Shown piece by piece: positions 10,280-19,213 of a stretch of DNA of 20,568 nt; the first letter of the stretch is position 1, and the number at the start of each line of letters is the position of its first letter. A program made the position numbers and the translations under genes. The notes under the pieces are model-generated. The model saw only the letters and a list, made by a program, of their open reading frames with translations. It did no database searches and was not told the DNA's origin. Location of the stretch: positions 1-20,568 of the forward strand of contig JAPZTS010000018.1 in assembly GCA_027533185.1 (NCBI GenBank). The letters run 5' to 3'. The DNA is from Leptospira sp. (GTDB taxonomy: Bacteria; Spirochaetota; Leptospiria; Leptospirales; Leptospiraceae).

Positions 10280-11929
10280 TTGGAAAATCTAGAATCTTTA
10301 CTGATTGTTGCGAGAGGCCAAAAGCAACTTCTAGCAGAAGTTTCCTCACACCCGGCGGTTTTATCAGGGGACATAGTCACCCTATCTAGATTTATAACGG
10401 AATCGGTTTCCCAACTTTTGGGACTCGAGCGAGTAGGGGTTTGGCTTTTTAATGAGGAAAAAGATTCTCTCATCAATATTGATCTATTTGTTAAAAGTAA
10501 GGGTGAACACAGCCACGGTGCCATTTTACAGCAACATGAGTTTTATGAAGAATTCTCTTATCTAAAAACGGAAAAGTATGTTGATGCAAGTGATCCGTAT
10601 ACGGACCCAAGAACTAAGGGATTTGTTAAAGATTATTTAAAGCCAAATAATATCACAGCTATGTTAGATGGAGTCATTCGGATAGGTGAAGAGTTGATTG
10701 GTGCAATTTGTTTTGAACATGTTGGTGTGTCTCATGTGTGGGAAGAAGATGAGATTTTGTTTTGCAGCCAACTCGGTGACCAAATTTCCCTAGCAGTGAG
10801 TTGTTTAAGGAAAAATAAAATAACGGATGCTTTGCGAGAGAGAGAAATTCAACTGCAGGAATTGAACGAGAGTTTGGAATCTTTAGTCTCTGAACGAACC
10901 ATGCGACTCTCACAATCCAATCAAGAGCTATCGAAAACTATTTCTGATCTGAAACAAGCGCAAGCAAAATTGATACTTTCTGAAAAAATGGCTTCCCTCG
11001 GTCAATTGGTCGCAGGGATTGCCCACGAGATTAACAATCCAATTGCAGCCGTTTTAGCCTCTAGCCGAAACCTTCGAGATATACTGTATTCCAATACGAC
11101 AAGTCCGATTTATACTGAGTGGATGAATTTGCTTCCCAATGTTGATTCGGTTAAAAGATCCATTGAACTCGCAAACCTGGCGTTAAATAAAAAAAATACT
11201 TTGACTGGACGAGACCGAATGGATCGGAGAAAAACCATAGAACTTTGGCTAGTCGGAAACCATCAGAATTCTGACATCGCTGATGATTTGGTGGATTTGG
11301 GTATTGAAATTGAGGATATACTGTCCTTTGAAGATTTGATTTTGGGAACAAACATAGATCGTTTTTTTAATTTATTATTAAAGGAAATTTCCATTTCTAA
11401 ATCTTTACAAATCATTGATTTGGCTGTTGAGAGAGCATCAAAGATGACATTTGCTCTTAAAAACTTTTCCAGATATGAAAGCAATGATGAAAAAATTCAG
11501 TTTGATTTGGTGGATAACTTAGAGACTGTGATCACCATTTACCAGAATCAATTTAAAAAGGATGTTGTTCTGAATCGCAAGTATGATGAAATTCCTCAGA
11601 TTTTTGGTTATCCGGAAGAGCTATTGCATCTTTGGACCAATTTAATTTACAATGGACTTCAAGCTATGGAGTTTCGTGGCGAACTCACCATAGAAATCAT
11701 AAAATTGGTAGATTCGGTTTGTGTGAAAATTACTGATTCGGGAAAAGGAATTCCGTTGGAAAATAGAGATCGAATATTCGAGCCTTTTTTCACCACAAAA
11801 CCTTTGGGAGAAGGCAGTGGCCTCGGATTAGATATTTCAAAAAAGATAATCGATAGGCATCGGGGTGATTTGTATTTTGAATCAGTGCCTGGAAAGACGA
11901 CTTTTTTTGTTAAACTTCCTTTATTATAA
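10280..11929 (+). CDS. GAF-domain sensor histidine kinase with long post-H-box insertion
   Basis: 549 residues, no membrane helices. A GAF domain fills about residues 25-175. A coiled coil follows (about 183-235, REREIQLQELNESLESLV onward). The H-box is VAGIAHEINNPIAA with H249. A normal kinase reaches the second dimerisation helix within about 60 residues. Here the matching helix (LAVERASKMTFALKNFSRY) starts only near residue 381, so roughly 90-100 residues are inserted, including NTLTGRDRMDRRK and DIADDLVDLGIEIED. The ATPase domain is complete: N-box N458, G1 TDSGKGIP (D486), F-box EPFFTTKPLG and G2 GEGSGLGLDIS. The start is TTG at 10280 with AGGTAG a few bases upstream; the frame is closed by a stop at 10256-10258 and offers no ATG or GTG before. 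No response regulator is adjacent. Confidence 0.92.
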   Translation: MENLESLLIVARGQKQLLAEVSSHPAVLSGDIVTLSRFITESVSQLLGLERVGVWLFNEEKDSLINIDLFVKSKGEHSHGAILQQHEFYEEFSYLKTEKYVDASDPYTDPRTKGFVKDYLKPNNITAMLDGVIRIGEELIGAICFEHVGVSHVWEEDEILFCSQLGDQISLAVSCLRKNKITDALREREIQLQELNESLESLVSERTMRLSQSNQELSKTISDLKQAQAKLILSEKMASLGQLVAGIAHEINNPIAAVLASSRNLRDILYSNTTSPIYTEWMNLLPNVDSVKRSIELANLALNKKNTLTGRDRMDRRKTIELWLVGNHQNSDIADDLVDLGIEIEDILSFEDLILGTNIDRFFNLLLKEISISKSLQIIDLAVERASKMTFALKNFSRYESNDEKIQFDLVDNLETVITIYQNQFKKDVVLNRKYDEIPQIFGYPEELLHLWTNLIYNGLQAMEFRGELTIEIIKLVDSVCVKITDSGKGIPLENRDRIFEPFFTTKPLGEGSGLGLDISKKIIDRHRGDLYFESVPGKTTFFVKLPLL

Positions 11930-11945
11930 CACTCATTAGTTGTTT

Positions 11946-12437
11946 TTATTTCAGCTCGGTTCCAATTAATTCTCTTTTTTCATCAAATAGGCCGATGATT
12001 ACTTTGTCTCCGTTTGTTGCTAGCTTCAAACCCACAAAGCGAGCTGATTCAAAATCTTTGGCTTTGCCTTCTTGAAAGAAGTAAGATTCGGCTCCTATTT
12101 TCAGATTGGGAAAGGATCCGAAGTATTTGATACATTTTTCGTCAGATTGGAGTGTATCCAAAGATCTTTCTAATCTAAGAGGAGTAAAAGTTTCATCGGA
12201 ATATTTGAATACGATACACCCTCTTTTAAATCCTACATTTTGATCGCTCAACATTTCCCAATTATAAGACAATGACATATAATCACCTTGTAATAGAGAT
12301 CTAGGATCTCTGGGTGCGAGAGGAATTAGAATCAGTTTTCCATCAGTGATGATAGATTCCTTTTTATACATGGAATATCCAAAGAACAAAAGAAATAGAA
12401 TTAAGTTTGAAGTATAAAAGAAAGTCCACCTATTCAT
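11946..12437 (-). CDS. GDYXXLXY-domain protein
   Basis: 163 residues: a single N-terminal membrane helix (about 6-21) followed by a strand-rich extracytoplasmic domain. The defining motif is visible as LLQGDYMSLSYNW near residues 48-60, preceded by LIPLAPRDPRS. This matches the GDYXXLXY domain family, whose biochemical function is unknown. In many bacteria it is encoded beside DUF2157 and DUF4401 membrane proteins, exactly as here. The ATG overlaps the upstream DUF4401 gene by four bases, and AGGAAGAG lies about ten bases before the ATG. It is the last gene of the five-gene cluster and converges on the GAF kinase gene with only 16 bases between stops; no terminator hairpin is evident there. 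Confidence 0.9.
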   Translation of the reverse strand: MNRWTFFYTSNLILFLLFFGYSMYKKESIITDGKLILIPLAPRDPRSLLQGDYMSLSYNWEMLSDQNVGFKRGCIVFKYSDETFTPLRLERSLDTLQSDEKCIKYFGSFPNLKIGAESYFFQEGKAKDFESARFVGLKLATNGDKVIIGLFDEKRELIGTELK

Positions 12438-13354
12438 AAATTCGACTCTTCCTGTTTTGGATATAAAATGTAAGCCAATAGATGCAATACTCCAGTCCCC
12501 AAAAGGAAAAAGGACTTCATTTGTAGGCTAACATTCATTTGGTAGTAATAAAATCCAAGGAATCCGAAGGATAATACAATTGCAAAGATTAGAATAACAC
12601 TATCTTTCTTTTGAAAAGCTAAAACCATGATTAAGAAACTAGCCAAAATTCCAGGAGTTTCAAGACTAAAAACAAATCCTATCAGAACACATATGATGGA
12701 CAGGATTCGATCTTTTATTTTAGAATTTTCTAAAATAAAGAAATATAACAAATGTAGTAAAAAAATGAGAATTAAGAAGGAAGTGAAATAGTTTTGTGAT
12801 TTAGAAATAAATTTAGTATGAAAACCGATTCCTTGAAGTAGGATAAAGCTTATAGCAAGGGAGGTTTGAAGGGAAGGACTTATTGCAAACGTTTGAGTTC
12901 TATAATTATAAAAAATTAACAAATATATAGTTGTAGGTAAGAGAATAAACCAAGGCAATTCCATTTCCAAAGATATTGCCACAAACGTAGCGGTCATTGC
13001 CATCGGAGCAATAAATTTCCAGATCGTGTTTTTAAATGTTACAAAGCTAATTGAAAAAATCAGTTCAAATAAAAAAAGCGTAGGAAGTGTGTTTCCTGAA
13101 GAATAAACTCCAAAAGCAAGCAAGATCAATCCTTGTAAAAAAAAGGAAAGTAGTACGGGCTCAAAATAAATGAGTTCATTTATTTCCCTAGAATGGGAAA
13201 ACAAAACCACAACCAAAAGAAAAATGGAACCAAAAATAACGAGAACTGGATCAGATTCGATTGCTCCTGTAGAAAAAAGAAAAAATAAGAATAGAAACCC
13301 TGCAAGGCTCGCTCCAAAGAAACTCAAAACACTAATGATCCAATTTGACTTCAT
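12434..13354 (-). CDS. DUF4401-type polytopic membrane protein
   Basis: 306 residues, dominated by about nine to ten hydrophobic helices separated by very short loops (for example residues 5-30, 34-50, 65-83, 88-106, 133-148, 210-228, 245-265). I assign it to the DUF4401 type on length, membrane pattern and its position between DUF2157 and GDYXXLXY genes, which is the usual arrangement; no single motif proves it. The function of the family is unknown. Both ends overlap neighbours by four bases (ATGA), so translation of all three membrane genes is probably coupled. The coding bias is extreme for Phe, Leu and Ile, as expected for an integral membrane protein, and is not a sign of transfer. Confidence 0.8.
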   Translation of the reverse strand: MKSNWIISVLSFFGASLAGFLFLFFLFSTGAIESDPVLVIFGSIFLLVVVLFSHSREINELIYFEPVLLSFFLQGLILLAFGVYSSGNTLPTLFLFELIFSISFVTFKNTIWKFIAPMAMTATFVAISLEMELPWFILLPTTIYLLIFYNYRTQTFAISPSLQTSLAISFILLQGIGFHTKFISKSQNYFTSFLILIFLLHLLYFFILENSKIKDRILSIICVLIGFVFSLETPGILASFLIMVLAFQKKDSVILIFAIVLSFGFLGFYYYQMNVSLQMKSFFLLGTGVLHLLAYILYPKQEESNL

Positions 13355-14271
13355 ATTTTTTTCTCTTTAGTTAAATAGATCAAATGTTTCATTGCAAACA
13401 CAGTATAACTTAAAATGACGATAAAATTTAAGAGATAATAAAAGCCCTCGTTAGAGTTAAAAACAGACATCAGACGACCCTGAATAAAAAAGAGAAGAAA
13501 GAACAATACTAAGGATAGATGGGAAATTGAAAAAAATCGGAATCGGTAATAAAAATAAAAGCCGGTGAAAGTAAGTATCGGTAGAATCCATTTTACTGCG
13601 AGAGATTCAAAATTGAAAGAAAGATTGTTTTCTGAGTACAAACCATAATTCCCTACTGAAAAAGAAAAATTTAGATGTAACATCGTGAGGAAAAAAAGAT
13701 AAATTTTTGCCCAGCTTTCCTGTGAATTTGGGAAAAATATCTCATAATTTTTGCTTAAAATTATCACAATCGAACCCAAGGCCAGGGTGAGCATACAATA
13801 GAATAAGTAACTGCCTTTTCCAAAGTGGACCTGCTCTATATACAAATGAACCGTCAGACAGACCAAACTAATCCACAGCAAAAATAAATAAAAATTTCTG
13901 CTCACAGTAGTTACAAGAACAGTTGCTATCGACCAGATCAGAAATAGGTCAAAAGCGTCAGCCCCAGTTTGATAAATTTGCCCAAAATTCAAAAGATTCA
14001 AGCCATAGGAGATAAAAACAAGAAAATCCAAGACACTTCGTTTGAGATAATCTTTTGAAACAAAAAATCGAATCAAATGAAGGATAACTAAAAGAGAAAT
14101 TAGAAGGACAACTTTTGTAAAACGATCTATATCATCCCAGTTATATGCGAAAAAAAAAGTTACCCCGGAGATAAAATAAATAGCCGAGTAACCTAAAAAA
14201 TAGGTGGTAAAAAAATGCTTCCAAGCCCTTGAGTTTGTAAGCAGGTTGATTTCCTCTTTATCTTGATTCAT
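13351..14271 (-). CDS. DUF2157-type polytopic membrane protein
   Basis: 306 residues with about eight to nine predicted membrane helices. Features typical of DUF2157 proteins are visible. Near residue 36 there is GVTFFFAYNWDDIDRFTK, a glycine-rich first helix ending in an aromatic NWD turn followed by a basic residue. Near residues 97-113 there is GQIYQTGADAFDLFLIWS. The family has no assigned biochemical role. The ATG overlaps the stop of the signal-peptidase-like gene by four bases, with GGGAAG close upstream, and the stop overlaps the DUF4401 gene by four. The start [11 protein letters not shown] gives a short cytosolic lead before the first helix, as in the family. Confidence 0.85.
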   Translation of the reverse strand: MNQDKEEINLLTNSRAWKHFFTTYFLGYSAIYFISGVTFFFAYNWDDIDRFTKVVLLISLLVILHLIRFFVSKDYLKRSVLDFLVFISYGLNLLNFGQIYQTGADAFDLFLIWSIATVLVTTVSRNFYLFLLWISLVCLTVHLYIEQVHFGKGSYLFYCMLTLALGSIVIILSKNYEIFFPNSQESWAKIYLFFLTMLHLNFSFSVGNYGLYSENNLSFNFESLAVKWILPILTFTGFYFYYRFRFFSISHLSLVLFFLLFFIQGRLMSVFNSNEGFYYLLNFIVILSYTVFAMKHLIYLTKEKKI

Positions 14272-14795
14272 AACTTCCCAATGATGAGATTTTCTGGAAT
14301 GGGACCAAGAGTCCTGGAATCAACTCCGATTTCGAGATTGTCAGAAATTATAAAAAATGTTTTTTCTGGAACTGTAATTGCGGACAAATCGTCCGATTCT
14401 GTTTTACCCGCAGGAATCATTGGTATTTGATTTGTGTCAAACATTGGAAACAAATTGGGCTCAAGTGGTGAGTTATTTCTAAGTACGATTCGTTTTGAAA
14501 TTTCTATTCTATCACCTGCTTTACCTACAATTCTTCCAAGGAGCTGACTGTTCGCATCCAAGGGAGACTTTGAAAGAACAACGTCGCCGATCTTTAAGTT
14601 TTTAGTTCTAAAGATCCGCCAAACATAGGCTGTATCTCCTTGTTTATATGTTGGTTCCATATAATTATTTTCAACATGAATGGGAGAAATGATATAGTAT
14701 TTGAAAACCGTAGACAACACAAGTCCTACTAAAAGAGGAACCAGTATATTGAGAATTTTTGTTTTTAAAGGGACTGAATTCTTTGATTTAGACAT
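14268..14795 (-). CDS. Signal peptidase I (S26) homologue lacking the catalytic Ser-Lys dyad
   Basis: 175 residues with one N-terminal membrane helix (about 12-33) and an extracytoplasmic domain of the S26 fold. Box B reads [10 protein letters not shown] (45-54), where the active enzyme has S-M-x-P-T: the nucleophile serine is replaced by tyrosine (codon TAT, 14661-14663). Box C reads [13 protein letters not shown] (87-99), where the active enzyme has K-R-V-V-G-x-x-G-D: the general-base lysine is replaced by glycine (codon GGA, 14535-14537). Box E is well kept as [17 protein letters not shown] plus IIGK. The fold therefore looks preserved while chemistry looks lost. An automatic annotation would call this lepB, which would be misleading. 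It overlaps the chemoreceptor gene by eight bases upstream and DUF2157 by four downstream. A Shine-Dalgarno sequence is not obvious, consistent with coupled translation. Confidence 0.88.
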   Translation of the reverse strand: MSKSKNSVPLKTKILNILVPLLVGLVLSTVFKYYIISPIHVENNYMEPTYKQGDTAYVWRIFRTKNLKIGDVVLSKSPLDANSQLLGRIVGKAGDRIEISKRIVLRNNSPLEPNLFPMFDTNQIPMIPAGKTESDDLSAITVPEKTFFIISDNLEIGVDSRTLGPIPENLIIGKL

Positions 14796-17301
14796 GGAAG
14801 TAATTGATTTCTTTTCGTAGACTTTCTGTTAAATGATTCATCGTTTGAGAGCTAGACTTGGTCCCTTCGCTGGACATCGCAGTGGTTTGAGCATGGTTGT
14901 TTATCTCAGATATAGATCGACTGATTTCTAACATGGCAATTTTTTGCTCTTCTGTTGCGTCCTTTATCATACTCGCAAGTTCTTTAATCTGTTCCACTCC
15001 TTCGTTCACTTCCTCATTGGTTTCCATCTGTCTCTGAACTACTTTTCGTATTTCTTTTGTCATTTGGTTGATTTCACTTACGCCAGTTATAGTTCCAGAT
15101 AAGATTTGAATCGAAGTATCGATTTTATCCTGACCTTTTTGGATTTCAGATTCGTTTTGTTTGATGAGCGTCTCGATATCATCAATGGAGCGTGCCGTTT
15201 TTTCTGCTAATTTAGAGATTTCATCGGCAACCACGGCAAAACCTCGGCCACTAGCACCTGCTCTGGCGGCTTCAATAGCCGCGTTTAAGGAAAGTAAGTT
15301 GATCTGCTCAGAGATTGTGTGAATAATTTCTACAACACTGCTCATTTCTGAAGAGGACTGGTAGATTGTGTCCATAGACTTTTTCATTTCTTTTAGAGAA
15401 TCCTCGCCATTTCGAGCCTCTTTCGTTATGGATTCAACTTTTTGATCCGCTTTTTGGAAACTGAGATTGATTTCCGAAATGGCAGAGTTTAGTTCCGTCA
15501 TTTTCTTAACTAGTGACGAAAGCGTAAAACTCTGAGTTTCTGTCCTTTGAGCAACATTTTCAATTCCCGCTGTAATTTCTTCAATCGAGGCAGAAATTTC
15601 TTCTGAGCTAGCCGCTTGGTTCTGAGCGGCATCAGAAAGAGACAACATGGATTCATAAATATCAGAACTTTGATCTGTTAACTGTCTCGAAACAGATTGC
15701 GTGTTCTGAACAATGTCACGAAGTTTGGATTGGAAAATTTGCATGGCTTCTGCCATACTCCCTATTTCGTCCCGGCTTGCCTCGGAAAAATCAGAATCCA
15801 ATTCACCTTTTGCCATTTGAGAAATTTTTAATTTAACTCTAGTTAGAGGCTTTAATTTTAGTTCTATAACAAACCATGTGATAAATCCGATAACGCAAAT
15901 TACAATAATTGAAATAAGCAATGTGGTAAATAAACTGACTAGAGTTTTTTCAAACAACTCTTTACTGTCAAAAGAACAAAAAATGACATAATAGAATTCT
16001 GGATTCTTAACAAAAAATATTCTTTTTAAAGAGCCATCGTCTGTAACTTCCAGTTCTCCGATTCCTTGATCATTTTGAAAAGGTAAGTTAAACACTTCTA
16101 TTGACTTAGCATTGAGTCCGATAAACGAAGGATCGGTATAGTATAAGATACCTCCATCGAAACCGAAGAGACCAACTTTACCCGATGATCCAATTTTGAT
16201 ATTTCCTAAAATGAATTTGCTCAGTTTTCCAATGTTGAGAAATCCTCCCACATAACCCAAAAATCTATCATTTTCATACACAGGTAGTGTGTAGGGAGCT
16301 ACCAAATCTCCAGACACATTCGACCTAATGCTTGTGTGTTTTATAGGTCCTCGCCTACTCAATTCATTATCAGTTATAAAAAAAATAGAGCCTGTTTTCG
16401 ATTTATTGTATTCATTTGTAGAAATAAATTTGTTTGTATCGGGATTATAGAAAAATAAAGATTCCACAGCATGATTTGTACTCCGCAATTGAATGTAATC
16501 TAAAGTTTCTTGAACTTTTTTAAAATCTTTTGCAGCAATTTGGTTTTTAAGAGTGCTAGTTCCAAATATCGAAAGAGTTAATTTGTCTCGAAAATCGACT
16601 AATGTCAATCTTAAGAGGGATTCGGATTCCATCACACTCTCTTTCATTGTCTTATTTATAAGACCAATTTCTTGTGAAAAGTTGATGCGATAGTTTATAA
16701 TAAATAAGAGAATAACGGCTGCTAAAAAAGAAATGACTGTTTGGAAACCGAGTTTTCGAGATAGATGTTCCTTGCTAAGTGAGATAGATTTATTAGGCAA
16801 AAGTTTTGATAAAATCAGCTTTAGGTTAAACTTTTGCGAAACATGGTCTAAAAATAAAGAGTAGTAGAGTAGTGTATAAGCAACTGTAAAGACTACACCA
16901 ATTCCAATTTCAGACATCAAAACAAAATTGATCTTTTTTTCTTGTAGATAGTAGTAAAAAACTAAAATAGAAAATCCCACTAAGTACCTAAACACTATAT
17001 CCAAACTACTCGTGAGCGTAAGATGATCGATCCAAAAGTAGCAGCGTTTTTTTTCTTCGATTGGTAGGGATTCAAATCGGTCTAGTTTTAGGATGGCCCG
17101 CAAACGGCTGAAAGAATAAAGGCTGTAAAGTATAAGTACGATAAGAACTGCTAAAAAAGTCCCCTCTAGAACGGTTGTAATTTCGCCAGCTGACCAGGTT
17201 GTAAAAAAATACAGGTATAGGACAAGGAGAGGGACGGCAAGTAGGTAGTTAAATCCCTCAAGACCAAAAATTATAAATTTGATCAATTTTGAAGCTCTCA
17301 T
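14788..17301 (-). CDS. Methyl-accepting chemotaxis protein with extra N-terminal membrane helices
   Basis: 837 residues, longer than the usual 500-700. The N-terminal 155 residues hold about four hydrophobic helices (roughly 8-34, 44-64, 104-119, 129-150). A further helix (about 188-204) precedes a Cache-type extracytoplasmic sensor domain (about 207-455; note [35 protein letters not shown] and [18 protein letters not shown]). Another helix (about 456-480) leads into a HAMP domain ([35 protein letters not shown]). The signalling coiled coil follows, with the invariant tip [18 protein letters not shown] (665-682) and [11 protein letters not shown]. No CheR-docking pentapeptide is seen at the C-terminus (ends EINYFHV). 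The ATG at 17301 has no clear ribosome-binding site. It is the first gene of the overlapping five-gene cluster. Confidence 0.95.
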   Translation of the reverse strand: MRASKLIKFIIFGLEGFNYLLAVPLLVLYLYFFTTWSAGEITTVLEGTFLAVLIVLILYSLYSFSRLRAILKLDRFESLPIEEKKRCYFWIDHLTLTSSLDIVFRYLVGFSILVFYYYLQEKKINFVLMSEIGIGVVFTVAYTLLYYSLFLDHVSQKFNLKLILSKLLPNKSISLSKEHLSRKLGFQTVISFLAAVILLFIINYRINFSQEIGLINKTMKESVMESESLLRLTLVDFRDKLTLSIFGTSTLKNQIAAKDFKKVQETLDYIQLRSTNHAVESLFFYNPDTNKFISTNEYNKSKTGSIFFITDNELSRRGPIKHTSIRSNVSGDLVAPYTLPVYENDRFLGYVGGFLNIGKLSKFILGNIKIGSSGKVGLFGFDGGILYYTDPSFIGLNAKSIEVFNLPFQNDQGIGELEVTDDGSLKRIFFVKNPEFYYVIFCSFDSKELFEKTLVSLFTTLLISIIVICVIGFITWFVIELKLKPLTRVKLKISQMAKGELDSDFSEASRDEIGSMAEAMQIFQSKLRDIVQNTQSVSRQLTDQSSDIYESMLSLSDAAQNQAASSEEISASIEEITAGIENVAQRTETQSFTLSSLVKKMTELNSAISEINLSFQKADQKVESITKEARNGEDSLKEMKKSMDTIYQSSSEMSSVVEIIHTISEQINLLSLNAAIEAARAGASGRGFAVVADEISKLAEKTARSIDDIETLIKQNESEIQKGQDKIDTSIQILSGTITGVSEINQMTKEIRKVVQRQMETNEEVNEGVEQIKELASMIKDATEEQKIAMLEISRSISEINNHAQTTAMSSEGTKSSSQTMNHLTESLRKEINYFHV

Positions 17302-17362
17302 AGCGTAGAATTATGGCACGTCTAATAAATTGTAAACGTAAAATTACAATTTTACAATCTCA
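17302..17362. promoter_or_regulatory. Divergent promoter region between chemoreceptor gene and uvrC
   Basis: 61 bases serve both start codons, and neither gene shows a Shine-Dalgarno sequence. For uvrC, TTGTAA (17330-17335) and TACAAT (17353-17358) are separated by 17 bases, a plausible sigma-70-type pair. That would place transcription start at or next to the ATG. For the chemoreceptor gene, CATAAT on the minus strand (17310-17315) would place the start within a base or two of its ATG. Both could thus be leaderless or nearly so. These are readings of weak consensus matches only. Confidence 0.4.
17338..17355. repeat. 18-base palindrome upstream of uvrC
   Basis: The arms GTAAAATT and AATTTTAC are perfect inverted repeats around a two-base centre. 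A second, wider pair TTGTAAA (17330-17336) and TTTACAA (17351-17357) surrounds it. The element ends eight bases before the uvrC ATG and overlaps its putative -10, so it could be an operator for a dimeric repressor. High AT content makes chance palindromes more likely here. Confidence 0.5.
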
Positions 17363-19207
17363 ATGAAAGATCCCTTCATCATCAACACCCTCCAAGAGAA
17401 GATCAAAAATTTAGGTGCTCTACCAGGTTGTTATCTTTGGAAAAACCACGAAGGTAAGGTGATCTATGTTGGGAAAGCCCTCAAACTTCAAAATCGAGTT
17501 CGATCTTACTTAAATCCCAATCACAAAGATAGAAAAACACGTGCTTTGTATATCGAGATTTCTGACTTGGATTGGATCGCTACTAGGACAGAAAAAGAGG
17601 CCCTTCTTTTAGAAGCTACCCTAATTAAAAAACACTATCCAAAGTTCAATGTCCGATTGAAGGATGATAAAAAGTATCCTTACCTTTGTGTGTCGACTGG
17701 CGAAGATTATCCGATGGTGTATTTAACCAGAAAAGTTAAGGACAATGGAGATCGTTTTTTTGGTCCTTTTACCGATGTTAAAGCCGCAAGGGATAGTTTG
17801 GAATTGATTCATAGAATTTTTCCGGTACGGAAGACGAAACTGAAACTCCCCCTCGCAAAACCACAAAGACCTTGTTTGAATTTTTTTATGAAACGCTGTC
17901 TTGGACCATGCCAAGGAAACATCAGTAAGGAAGTATACTCCGAACTAATTTCCGAAATTTTAAATTTCTTAGAAGGTAAAAAAGAAAAACTAATTTCAAA
18001 CCTACGGTCTGCGATGTTTGACGCTTCAGAGAAAATGGAGTATGAAAGAGCACAATTTTTAAAGGAGAGAATTGAAAAAATAAACTCCATCAGAGAAAAG
18101 CAAACTGTTGTTAGTATAGATGGAGCTGATGAAGATATTCTGGGACTTGCGAGAAAAGAGAACGAAGGTCAAATATTGATTTTGGAAGTAAGGGGTGGTA
18201 GATTGGAAGGAAAAAAATCATTTCCACTCACTGGTTTGGAGTATTCTACTGAAGAGGAAATTTATGGATCCTTCCTTCGCGATTATTATTTAAATGCAAC
18301 CAATCTTCCTGCCATCTTAATTCTACCAATCCTAGCAAAATCCAATTATGATTCGTTTTCAGAAGCAATTTTAGATAAATTTGGATTTGGACTGAAGATT
18401 AAATTCCCTGAATCAGGACCCAAAAAATCGCTCTTAAGATTGGCAGAAAAAAATGCGGAATTATCACTTACTGAGAGGCTCTTGGCAACTAAACTAAGGG
18501 ACCAAACGGTTGCAATGCGAGAGTTACAGGAGAAACTCAAATTGAAAGACTTGCCGAGAACCATCGAGTGTTATGATATTTCACATTTCCAAGGTTCGTC
18601 GCCTGTAGCGAGCGGAGTTATGTTTGTAGATGGAAAGCCATACAAATCTGGTTATAGGAGGTATAAAATTCGGGGTTATGAAGGTATCAACGATCCAGGT
18701 ATGATGCATGAAGTCATTGGGCGAAGGCTCAGTCATTTGGTAAATGAAAATGAACCATTACCAGATTTGATTGTAATCGATGGAGGTATCACTCAATTGT
18801 CCCGAGCGGCAGAAGCTGCAAATGCCTTGGATTTGGGAAGTATTCCTATGATCGGACTCGCTAAGAAACGCGAAGAAGTTTACTTTCCTGGAGAGAACTT
18901 GCCATATAGTTTTGACATCCACTCTCCTATGATGAGACTATTGCGTATGTTACGTGATGAAGCTCATAGATTTGGTGTAAGTTATCAAAGAGAACTTCGT
19001 AAGAAAAAAACCCTAAAAACTCTTTTAGATGAAATTCAAGATATTGGTGAGGTGAGAAGAAAATCAATATTACGATTTTTCCAATCAAAAAAGAAGGTAG
19101 AAGAAGCAAGTCTTGCCGAGTTAAAAGAAGTTCCAGGGATCGGAAGTGTCCTCGCAGAAAAAATCTTTTTTAAAATCCAAGACTTAAAATCCCAAAAAGT
19201 CCAATAA
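17363..19207 (+). CDS. uvrC: Excinuclease ABC subunit C
   Basis: 614 residues, full length. UvrC makes the 3' and 5' incisions in nucleotide excision repair after UvrAB marks the lesion. The GIY-YIG nuclease comes first ([31 protein letters not shown]). A cysteine-containing segment and a UVR helix ([17 protein letters not shown], about 224-240) follow. Next is the RNase H-like nuclease ([11 protein letters not shown] with Asp near 405, VIDGG near 473, and the conserved MHEV). Last are helix-hairpin-helix repeats ([30 protein letters not shown]). The cysteine cluster reads [13 protein letters not shown] (C171, C179, C183); the fourth, N-terminal cysteine that many UvrC proteins have after FPxR is absent (FPVRKTKL). 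The ATG has no clear ribosome-binding site. It fits the family N-terminus. Confidence 0.97.
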   Translation: MKDPFIINTLQEKIKNLGALPGCYLWKNHEGKVIYVGKALKLQNRVRSYLNPNHKDRKTRALYIEISDLDWIATRTEKEALLLEATLIKKHYPKFNVRLKDDKKYPYLCVSTGEDYPMVYLTRKVKDNGDRFFGPFTDVKAARDSLELIHRIFPVRKTKLKLPLAKPQRPCLNFFMKRCLGPCQGNISKEVYSELISEILNFLEGKKEKLISNLRSAMFDASEKMEYERAQFLKERIEKINSIREKQTVVSIDGADEDILGLARKENEGQILILEVRGGRLEGKKSFPLTGLEYSTEEEIYGSFLRDYYLNATNLPAILILPILAKSNYDSFSEAILDKFGFGLKIKFPESGPKKSLLRLAEKNAELSLTERLLATKLRDQTVAMRELQEKLKLKDLPRTIECYDISHFQGSSPVASGVMFVDGKPYKSGYRRYKIRGYEGINDPGMMHEVIGRRLSHLVNENEPLPDLIVIDGGITQLSRAAEAANALDLGSIPMIGLAKKREEVYFPGENLPYSFDIHSPMMRLLRMLRDEAHRFGVSYQRELRKKKTLKTLLDEIQDIGEVRRKSILRFFQSKKKVEEASLAELKEVPGIGSVLAEKIFFKIQDLKSQKVQ

Positions 19208-19213
19208 AAGTTT

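Noticed and set aside
11921..11960. GTTTTTATTT after the GAF kinase gene as a terminator
   Set aside because: No stable stem precedes the T-rich stretch.
12434..14271. Low-complexity, Phe/Leu-rich DNA as a sign of horizontal transfer
   Set aside because: The composition is explained by the coding of polytopic membrane proteins; no mobile-element genes, flanking repeats or tRNA sites are present.
17330..17357. A LexA-type SOS box upstream of uvrC
   Set aside because: The palindrome does not match the TTTG-N5-CAAA form that I recall for Leptospira LexA, so an SOS link is not supported.
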